Shown here one piece after another: positions 58,201 through 64,000 of a stretch of 64,000 nucleotides of DNA. The position numbers and the translations under genes are program-made. How positions within the stretch are numbered: the first letter of the stretch is position 1; every line of letters starts with the position of its first letter. Origin of the DNA: JAKANT01 sp035502095 (GTDB lineage: Bacteria; Pseudomonadota; Gammaproteobacteria; Burkholderiales; Burkholderiaceae_F); the NCBI GenBank assembly GCA_035502095.1, contig DATJUX010000018.1, positions 13,384 through 77,383 of the forward strand. Direction: 5' to 3'. Below the pieces are notes generated by a model. It worked only from the letters and a program-made list of their open reading frames with translations. It ran no database searches and was not told the DNA's origin.

Positions 58201-58392
58201 TTGTCTTCCCAACTTGTTCCGGCGCCTGTCTTCCCTCGGGAAACACGGCGGCGGACAGTCTTGGTCCCGTCCGGGTCGGAGAAACCTGGGGCTGCCGTGC
58301 CGCGGTTCACCCGCTGGCGCAGGCCGGTATGGCGGCCACTGGTTTCCGGGGCCCGCAACCGAAATTCCGGCCGGCGGGCACGAAAGCCGGTA

Positions 58393-58422
58393 ATTCTAGC
58401 TTCTTGCGGCGCCTGCGCGCAA
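58393..58422 (-). promoter_or_regulatory. Candidate spc promoter upstream of rplN
   Basis: Minus-strand TTGCGC (58422-58417), 18-nt spacer, TAGAAT (58398-58393), with a predicted start near 58386. It lies just after the rpsQ stop in a 233-nt gap, the same place as the spc promoter of E. coli. Confidence 0.5.
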
Positions 58423-58433
58423 GTTTCAGCGCT

Positions 58434-58703
58434 CTAAACGGACGGCGCGGCCAGGACGACTCGCGTCACGGTCCAGGCCTTGGTGCGCGACAGGGGCCGC
58501 GTCTCGGCGATCTCGACCACGTCGCCCTCGTTGAGCGAGTTGGCCTCGTCGTGGGCGTGCAGTTTGGTCGAACGCACGACGTACTTGCCGTAAACCGGGT
58601 GCTTGACCCGGCGCTCGACCAGCACGGTCACGGTCTTGTCCATCTTGTTGCTGACGACGCGGCCGACCAGCGTCCGCTGCAGCGACTTCTTTTCAGCTGT
58701 CAT
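58434..58703 (-). CDS. rpsQ: 30S ribosomal protein S17
   Basis: 89 residues, an OB-fold protein with LVGRVVSNKMDKTVTVLVER and the ETRPLSRTKAWTVTRVV ending. It overlaps the rpmC stop by 4 nt. Last gene of the S10 unit. Confidence 0.97.
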   Translation of the reverse strand: MTAEKKSLQRTLVGRVVSNKMDKTVTVLVERRVKHPVYGKYVVRSTKLHAHDEANSLNEGDVVEIAETRPLSRTKAWTVTRVVLAAPSV

Positions 58704-58894
58704 TTCGTGCGCGCCTTCTCGGCCAGCACGGTACGGGCGCGCGCGATGTCACGCCGCGCCTTGCGCAACTGGCTCGTGTTCTGCAACTGCTGCGTCGCCT
58801 TCTGCATGCGCAGCGAAAAATGCGCGCGCAGGAGATCCTGCAGCTCCTTGTTCAGTGCGGCCACGTCCTTGCCGCGCAGATCCTTCATCTCCAT
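58700..58894 (-). CDS. rpmC: 50S ribosomal protein L29
   Basis: 64 residues, a two-helix protein starting MEMKDLRGKDVAALNKELQD. It contains the KARRDIARARTVL signature. It lies near the tunnel exit. Confidence 0.97.
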   Translation of the reverse strand: MEMKDLRGKDVAALNKELQDLLRAHFSLRMQKATQQLQNTSQLRKARRDIARARTVLAEKARTK

Positions 58895-58906
58895 GGCCGG
58901 CTCCTC

Positions 58907-59323
58907 CTATGCACCCAGGTGACGCGCGACGAAGATGGTCTTCAGCGGAAGCTTGGCGGCAGCGAGATCGAACGCTTCGCGCGCCAGCACTTCGTCGACG
59001 CCGTCCAGTTCGTAGAGCACCTTACCTGGCTGGATCTGCGCGACCCAGTACTCGGGGTTGCCTTTGCCGTTGCCCATCCGCACTTCCGCCGGCTTCTGCG
59101 AGATCGGCTTGTCGGGAAAGATGCGAATCCAGACGCGTCCGCCACGCTTGATGTGGCGCGAGATCGCCCGCCGGGCGGCCTCGATCTGGCGCGCGGTCAG
59201 GCGGCCGCGCTCGGTCGCCTTCAGGCCGTACTCGCCAAACGCGACCGAAGCGCCGCGCGTGGCAAGCCCGCGGTTGCGCCCCTTGTGGTCCTTTCGATAC
59301 TTGCGTCGCGCAGGTTGCAGCAT
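58907..59323 (-). CDS. rplP: 50S ribosomal protein L16
   Basis: 138 residues from the ATG at 59323, which shares one base with the rpsC stop. It begins MLQPARRKYRKDHKGRNRGL, with GRVWIRIFPDKPISQKPAEV and RMGNGKGNPEYWVA. It organises A-site tRNA binding. The longer open frame upstream overlaps rpsC. Confidence 0.98.
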   Translation of the reverse strand: MLQPARRKYRKDHKGRNRGLATRGASVAFGEYGLKATERGRLTARQIEAARRAISRHIKRGGRVWIRIFPDKPISQKPAEVRMGNGKGNPEYWVAQIQPGKVLYELDGVDEVLAREAFDLAAAKLPLKTIFVARHLGA

Positions 59324-60219
59324 CAGGAGCCTCCGTTCCCGCCCGGCGTCTTGCCGTCGGTCTTGGCTGCGACCTTGCGCACGCGCTTGACGACGGGTTT
59401 CGCAGCGGCGTCTTCTGCCGGGGCGGGCGCAGGCGCCGGCGCCGGTGCGGCTTCGGTCTTGACGTCCGCACGCTTGGCAGGCCGCTTCAGCGGCGGGCGC
59501 CCGGTCGGCTTGGCATCCGGCCGGCGCGGCGCGCGCCGTTCCTCGCGTTCGACCGGCGGCGCGGCCTCGACGGCGGCCGGGGCCTCGTTGCGGCCCAATG
59601 TGTCGCCCTTGTAGACCCACACCTTCACGCCGATCACGCCGTAAGTGGTCTTCGCCTCGGAAAAGCCGTAGTCGATATCCGCGCGCAGCGTGTGCAACGG
59701 CACGCGACCCTCGCGATACCACTCGGTGCGCGCGATCTCGATACCGTTCAGTCGGCCCGCGCTCATGATCTTGATGCCCTGGGCGCCCAGTCGCATCGCG
59801 TTTTGCATCGCGCGCTTCATGGCGCGCCGGAACATGATCCGTTTCTCCAGCTGCTGCGTGATCGAATCGGCGATCAACTGCGCGTCGAGCTCGGGCTTGC
59901 GGATTTCGTCGATGTTGACGTGCACCGGCACGCCCATCATCTTCTGCAGATCGGACTTGAGCGTCTCGATGTCCTCGCCCTTCTTGCCGATCACCACCCC
60001 CGGCCGCGCCGAGAAGATGGTGATGCGCGCGTTCTTCGCGGGGCGCTCGATCAGGATGCGGCCGACCGAGGCGTTGCGCAGCTTCTTGCGCAGGAACTCG
60101 CGAACCCGCAGGTCCTCACCGAGCTTGCGCGCGAACTCCGGCCCGGAGGCGAACCACCGCGAGCTCCAGTTGCGCGAAACCGCGAGGCGAAATCCGGTTG
60201 GATTGATCTTCTGACCCAT
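59323..60219 (-). CDS. rpsC: 30S ribosomal protein S3 with extended C-terminal tail
   Basis: 298 residues. Residues 1-209 are a normal S3 with KH motif VIGKKGED (77-84), the GRLNGIEIARTEWYREGRVP segment and VKVWVYKGD. After about 210 there is an 89-residue low-complexity tail rich in Ala, Pro, Arg and Lys, including a run of alternating Ala-Pro. E. coli S3 has 233 residues, so the tail is about 65 longer than usual. Confidence 0.97.
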   Translation of the reverse strand: MGQKINPTGFRLAVSRNWSSRWFASGPEFARKLGEDLRVREFLRKKLRNASVGRILIERPAKNARITIFSARPGVVIGKKGEDIETLKSDLQKMMGVPVHVNIDEIRKPELDAQLIADSITQQLEKRIMFRRAMKRAMQNAMRLGAQGIKIMSAGRLNGIEIARTEWYREGRVPLHTLRADIDYGFSEAKTTYGVIGVKVWVYKGDTLGRNEAPAAVEAAPPVEREERRAPRRPDAKPTGRPPLKRPAKRADVKTEAAPAPAPAPAPAEDAAAKPVVKRVRKVAAKTDGKTPGGNGGS

Positions 60220-60226
60220 GTATCAC

Positions 60227-60568
60227 CTATGCAACCTTGCCGTCGCCGACCGCGACGAACACGTGGCAGGTCTTCTTGTTGATGCGCGTGCCGCGACCCT
60301 TGGCGCGTGCGGAAAAGCGGCGCTGCGTCGGACCCTGCTCGACGAAGATCTTCGTCACGCGCAGCTCGTCGATGTCGGCGCCGTCGTTGTGCTCGGCGTT
60401 TGCGATCGCCGACTCGAGCGCCTTCTTGATGATGCCGGCCGCCTTTTTCTGCGTGAACGTCAGGATGTTGAGCGCCTTGTCGACCGGCTTGCCGCGCACG
60501 AGGTCGGCGACGAGACGGCCTTTCTGCGCCGACAACCGGGCGCCTCGAATCGATGCCGTGGTTTCCAT
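60227..60568 (-). CDS. rplV: 50S ribosomal protein L22
   Basis: 113 residues, with RLSAQKGRLVADLVRGKPV and the hairpin/ending RFSARAKGRGTRINKKTCH. Its beta-hairpin lines the exit tunnel. Confidence 0.98.
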   Translation of the reverse strand: METTASIRGARLSAQKGRLVADLVRGKPVDKALNILTFTQKKAAGIIKKALESAIANAEHNDGADIDELRVTKIFVEQGPTQRRFSARAKGRGTRINKKTCHVFVAVGDGKVA

Positions 60569-60578
60569 CGTCGACTCC

Positions 60579-60866
60579 CTACTTCTTCGGCGCCACCGCA
60601 GTCTTGCGGTCGGCCGCGTGGCCCTTGAACACCCGCGTCATGGCGAATTCGCCCAGCTTGTGCCCGACCATCTGCTCCGTGACATACACCGGAACATGCT
60701 GCTTGCCGTTGTGCACGGCGACCGTCAGCCCGATGAAGTCCGGCAGGATGGTCGAACGGCGCGACCAGGTGCGGATCGGCTTCTTGTCCTTGCTGCTTTG
60801 CGCCGTATCGACCTTCTTCTGCAGATGAGCGTCGACGAACGGTCCTTTTTTCAACGAACGAGACAT
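60579..60866 (-). CDS. rpsS: 30S ribosomal protein S19
   Basis: 95 residues from the ATG at 60866: MSRSLKKGPFVDAHLQKKV, with TWSRRSTILPDFIGLTVAVH and KLGEFAMTRVFKGH. It complexes with S13 in the head of the small subunit. Confidence 0.98.
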   Translation of the reverse strand: MSRSLKKGPFVDAHLQKKVDTAQSSKDKKPIRTWSRRSTILPDFIGLTVAVHNGKQHVPVYVTEQMVGHKLGEFAMTRVFKGHAADRKTAVAPKK

Positions 60867-60874
60867 GAGCGCTC

Positions 60875-61702
60875 CTACTTCCTGTACCGACGCTGGACGA
60901 TCATCGCATTGGTCCTCTTGTTCTTGCGCGTGCGGTAGCCCTTCGCGAGCGTGCCCCACGGGCTGACCGGATCGCGCTTGGTTCCAGTGCGGCCTTCACC
61001 GCCACCGTGCGGGTGATCGATCGGATTCATCGCGACGCCACGCACCGTCGGCCGGATGCCGCGCCAGCGCATCGCGCCCGCCTTGCCGAACTGGCGCAGG
61101 TTGTTTTCCTCGTTGCCGACTTCACCGATGGTCGCGCGGCACTCGATCAACACCTTGCGGATCTCGCCCGAACGCAGGCGCAACTGCGCGTAGTTGCCTT
61201 CGCGCGCGAGCAGCTGCACCGACGTTCCCGCCGCCCGCGCGAGTTGCGCGCCCTTGCCCGGCAGCATCTCGACGCAGTGCACCGTGGTGCCGACTGGAAT
61301 GTTGCGCAGGGGCAGCGTGTTGCCGACCTTGATCGGCGCCTCCTGGCCGCTTGCGACCTGGGCACCGGCCACGAGACCCTTCGGCGCAACGATGTAGCGA
61401 CGCTCGCCGTCCGAATAACACAGCAGCGCCAGGTGCGCGGAGCGGTTCGGGTCGTACTCGAGCCGCTCCACCTTCGCCGTGATGCCATCCTTGTTGCGCT
61501 TGAAGTCGATCACGCGATAGTGACGCTTGTGGCCGCCACCCTGGTGCCGCATGGTGATGTGGCCGCTCTGGTTGCGGCCCGACCCGCGGATCTTCTTTTC
61601 CGTCAGCGACGCCAGAGGAGGGCCTTTGTGCAGGTCCGGATTGACGACCTTGACCAGCGCGCGCCGTCCGGCCGACGTCGGTTTGACCTTGACCAGCGCC
61701 AT
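60875..61702 (-). CDS. rplB: 50S ribosomal protein L2
   Basis: 275 residues, with the peptidyl-transferase-proximal signature RGVAMNPIDHPHGGGEGRTG. The ATG at 61702 shares one base with the rplW stop; a GTG directly before it is possible. Confidence 0.98.
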   Translation of the reverse strand: MALVKVKPTSAGRRALVKVVNPDLHKGPPLASLTEKKIRGSGRNQSGHITMRHQGGGHKRHYRVIDFKRNKDGITAKVERLEYDPNRSAHLALLCYSDGERRYIVAPKGLVAGAQVASGQEAPIKVGNTLPLRNIPVGTTVHCVEMLPGKGAQLARAAGTSVQLLAREGNYAQLRLRSGEIRKVLIECRATIGEVGNEENNLRQFGKAGAMRWRGIRPTVRGVAMNPIDHPHGGGEGRTGTKRDPVSPWGTLAKGYRTRKNKRTNAMIVQRRYRK

Positions 61703-62001
61703 CACTTCACCTCTTGCGCGAAATTGATCTCCTGGCCCGCCGCCAGGCTGACGTACGCTTTGCGCACGTGGCCGCGCCGGCCGTTGAAGCGGCCGAAGCG
61801 TTTTTCCTTGCCCTTCTGGTTCAGGATCTGCACCGACTCGACCTTCACCTTGAAGAGCATCTCGACCGCGGCCTTGACCTCGGTCTTGGTCGCGTCCTGC
61901 ACGACGCGAAAGGCGACCTGCTCGTTCTTGTCGGCGATCATCGTGCTCTTCTCGGACACGATGGGGCCGATCAGCACGTTGTACAAGCGTTCCTGGTTCA
62001 T
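61702..62001 (-). CDS. rplW: 50S ribosomal protein L23
   Basis: 99 residues, with MNQERLYNVLIGPIVSEKST and GKEKRFGRFNGRRGHVRKAY. Docking site for trigger factor and SRP at the tunnel exit. Confidence 0.98.
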   Translation of the reverse strand: MNQERLYNVLIGPIVSEKSTMIADKNEQVAFRVVQDATKTEVKAAVEMLFKVKVESVQILNQKGKEKRFGRFNGRRGHVRKAYVSLAAGQEINFAQEVK

Positions 62002-62011
62002 CGCGCCTCTC

Positions 62012-62632
62012 CTAGCCCAGCATCTCTTCGAGCTTCGCGATCGCCGGCTTGGTCAGCACGACGCGCTTGAAGTGGATCAGAGACATCGGATCGGCGTAGC
62101 GCGGCTCGACCACCATCACGTTCTTCAGGTTGCGCGCCGCGAGGAAGAGGTTCTCATCCATGCTGTCGGTGATGATCAGCACCGAATCGAGGCCCATCGC
62201 CTTCAACTTGTCCGCCAGCAGCTTGGTCTTGGGCGCGTCCACCGAGAGCCCGTCGATCACCGCGATGCGGTCGTCCTGCAGCAGCTTGGACAGGATCGAG
62301 CAGACCCCGGCGCGATACATCTTCTTGTTCACCTTCTGGCTGAAATTCTCGTCGGGCGAATTGGGGAAGATGCGACCGCCGCCCCGCCACAGCGGGCTCG
62401 ATGTCATGCCGGCGCGCGCACGACCGGTGCCCTTCTGGCGCCACGGCTTGCGGGTCGAGTGCTTGACCTGCTGCCGGTCCTTCTGCGCCCGCGTACCCTG
62501 CCGCGCGTTGGCCTGGTAGGCGACGACGATCTGGTGCACGAGCGCTTCGTTGTAGTCGCGTCCGAAGACGGTCGCCGGTGCAGGCGTGGTGCCGGCGGCC
62601 TGGCCTTGCGCGTCGAGAACTTTGAGTTCCAT
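62012..62632 (-). CDS. rplD: 50S ribosomal protein L4
   Basis: 206 residues, with the tunnel loop KPWRQKGTGRARAGMTSSPL and GGGRIFPNSPDENFSQKVNK. In E. coli L4 also represses the S10 operon. Confidence 0.98.
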   Translation of the reverse strand: MELKVLDAQGQAAGTTPAPATVFGRDYNEALVHQIVVAYQANARQGTRAQKDRQQVKHSTRKPWRQKGTGRARAGMTSSPLWRGGGRIFPNSPDENFSQKVNKKMYRAGVCSILSKLLQDDRIAVIDGLSVDAPKTKLLADKLKAMGLDSVLIITDSMDENLFLAARNLKNVMVVEPRYADPMSLIHFKRVVLTKPAIAKLEEMLG

Positions 62633-62642
62633 CGCTCGCCTC

Positions 62643-63302
62643 CTACGCCTTGACCGCCGGACGCACGATCACGTTGCCGCCCTTGGCGCCCGGAACGGCG
62701 CCGCGAACGAGCAACAGGCCGCGTTCCTTGTCGACGCGCGCCACGACGAGGTTCTGCGTGGTCCGGCGCTTGTCTCCGAGGTGGCCCGCCATGCGCTTGC
62801 CCGGCATGACGCGACCCGGGTCCTGGCGCATCCCGATCGAACCCGGCGCGTGGGTCGACACCGAGTTGCCATGGCTCGCGCGATTCGACGAGAAGTGATG
62901 GCGCTTGATCGCGCCCGCAAAGCCCTTGCCGATCGTCACGCCGGTGACGTCGACCTTCTGGCCCACCTGGAACAGGCCGATGTCGAGCGTCGCACCGGCC
63001 TTGAACTCCGCGACCTTGGCTGCATCGAGCGGAAACTCGCGCAGCACGTGGCCGGCGTCGACGCCCGCCTTGGCGTAGTGACCGGCAAGCGGCTTGGTGA
63101 GGCGCCCGGGCTTTTGTCTGCCGTGCGCGACCTGGATCGCGTTGTAGCCGTCGGTCTCGACCGTCTTGACCTGCGTGACGCGGTTCCCGGAAACGTCCAG
63201 AACCGTGACCGGCACGGTCTCGCCGTCATCGGTGAAGATGCGGGTCATGCCGACCTTGCGCCCCAATAGACCCAGGGCGCGGCCAGGCTTGGCTTCGCTC
63301 AT
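62643..63302 (-). CDS. rplC: 50S ribosomal protein L3
   Basis: 219 residues, with GLLGRKVGMTRIFTDDGETV and the loop region SHGNSVSTHAPGSIGMRQDP. The Gln of the GMRQDP motif is the residue methylated in E. coli. It is an early assembly protein near the peptidyl-transferase centre. Confidence 0.98.
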   Translation of the reverse strand: MSEAKPGRALGLLGRKVGMTRIFTDDGETVPVTVLDVSGNRVTQVKTVETDGYNAIQVAHGRQKPGRLTKPLAGHYAKAGVDAGHVLREFPLDAAKVAEFKAGATLDIGLFQVGQKVDVTGVTIGKGFAGAIKRHHFSSNRASHGNSVSTHAPGSIGMRQDPGRVMPGKRMAGHLGDKRRTTQNLVVARVDKERGLLLVRGAVPGAKGGNVIVRPAVKA

Positions 63303-63389
63303 GGTTGTTCTCCAAACCCCGGCTTCGATTGGCCAGGACCGAAAGTGTTTCTTCCGCCGCGGCCGAGGGCCGGACGCGAAAAGCTGGCG

Positions 63390-63418
63390 ATTGTGCCAGT
63401 GCGCCCGACGCGCCGCAA
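63390..63418 (-). promoter_or_regulatory. Weak promoter candidate between rpsJ and rplC
   Basis: Minus-strand TTGCGG (63418-63413), 17-nt spacer, CACAAT (63395-63390) in the 137-nt rpsJ-rplC gap. Matches are moderate; it could supplement transcription of the S10 unit. Confidence 0.25.
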
Positions 63419-63439
63419 GTCGGTGCGGGCGCGGCGCCG

Positions 63440-63751
63440 CTACTGGACCTTGATTTCCACGTCGACCCCGGCCGGCAGATCGAGCTTCATCAGCGCGTCG
63501 ACGGTCTTGTCGGTCGGATCGATGATGTCCATCAGGCGCTGGTGCGTCCTGATTTCGAACTGGTCGCGGGATGTCTTGTTCACGTGCGGCGAGCGCAGGA
63601 TGTCGTAACGCTGGATCCGCGTCGGCAGCGGCACGGGCCCGCGCACCACGGCGCCCGTCCGCTTGGCGGTGTCGACGATTTCGAGCGCCGACTGGTCGAT
63701 CAACTTGTAGTCGAACGCCTTCAGTCGGATCCGGATACGTTGGCTCTGCAT
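63440..63751 (-). CDS. rpsJ: 30S ribosomal protein S10 (NusE)
   Basis: 103 residues from the ATG at 63751: MQSQRIRIRLKAFDYKLIDQ, with the signature GPVPLPTRIQRYDILRSPHV. It is both a ribosomal protein and the NusE antitermination factor. The open frame upstream to 63943 overlaps tuf and is rejected. Confidence 0.98.
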   Translation of the reverse strand: MQSQRIRIRLKAFDYKLIDQSALEIVDTAKRTGAVVRGPVPLPTRIQRYDILRSPHVNKTSRDQFEIRTHQRLMDIIDPTDKTVDALMKLDLPAGVDVEIKVQ

Positions 63752-63857
63752 TTTCGTTTCCTCAAAGAGCGAGACGGCCGGGACTGCAACGTGGCCGCCG
63801 AAGCCTTTCTCTCGCTGCAAACCTTGGCCCAGGACCCGGTCCGGGGCATCTTCGTTG

Positions 63858-64000
63858 TCACTCGATGATTTTGGCGACGACGCCGGCGCCGACGGTCTTG
63901 CCGCCCTCGCGCACCGCAAAGCGCAGTCCCTCTTCCATCGCAATCGGCGATATCAGCGCCACCGTCATCTGGATGTTGTCCCCGGGCATCACCATCTCCG
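63858..64000 (-). CDS. tuf: Elongation factor Tu (C-terminal fragment at window edge)
   Basis: The last 46 codons of EF-Tu: it reads EMVMPGDNIQMTVALISPIA, then EEGLRFAVREGGKTVGAGVV, and ends AKIIE before the stop at 63858. The rest lies beyond the right edge. Placement before rpsJ is the usual str-S10 junction. Confidence 0.95.
   Translation of the reverse strand, partial: EMVMPGDNIQMTVALISPIAMEEGLRFAVREGGKTVGAGVVAKIIE

Overview
The window looks like a chromosomal core region of a high-GC betaproteobacterium. The evidence is gene order: mla genes, ABC-2 exporter, ibaG/bolA, murA and his genes in one run; gltBD, dgt, aroBK and pilMNOPQ in another; engB divergent from a cytochrome c4; and tuf-S10-spc-alpha at the right end. 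A short-form HisG, lipoprotein genes next to lysA and cyaY, and family-level protein similarity fit the same group. I cannot place it at genus level. No rRNA, tRNA, CRISPR array or prophage is visible.

Layout. 1-8417 (minus strand): histidine genes hisG-D-C-B-H-A-F, mostly overlapping by 4 nt, following murA. One gene breaks the run: a plus-strand gene for a membrane-anchored right-handed beta-helix protein lies between hisA and hisF. 8530-15124 (minus): ibaG, an ABC-2 exporter, then mlaB, mlaC, mlaA, mlaD, mlaE, mlaF (outer-membrane phospholipid transport) and a small exported protein. 15180-21826: gltD, a small membrane protein, and gltB. 21893-22688: a REP-associated tyrosine transposase with a perfect 12-bp terminal inverted repeat. 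22698-30627 (minus): dgt, aroB, aroK, pilQ, pilP, pilO, pilN, pilM (shikimate pathway and type IV pilus alignment/secretin complex). 31048-46655 is mixed: mrcA, cyaY, lptM-lysA, msrQ-msrP, guaC, cytochrome c4, engB, hemB, hslR, a UvrD-type helicase, a feruloyl-CoA-synthase-like ligase and a thiolase. 46661-48819 (minus): cutA and a NodIJ-type exporter. 48879-64000 (minus): ribosomal superoperon from rplQ back to tuf, which runs off the right edge.

Most of the window is well-known housekeeping biology. I see no convincing undescribed multi-gene system. The items most worth following are: four consecutive hairpins just upstream of hemB; a strong intrinsic terminator inside the guaC leader; a consensus LexA (SOS) box between hslR and the UvrD-type helicase; a ribosomal protein L15 with a 68-residue tail made of five heptad repeats encoded by a 21-bp tandem repeat; and the beta-helix gene interrupting the his operon. 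Several genes (hisH, mlaF, pilM, nodJ-like) seem to start at TTG, so annotators may disagree about their 5' ends.
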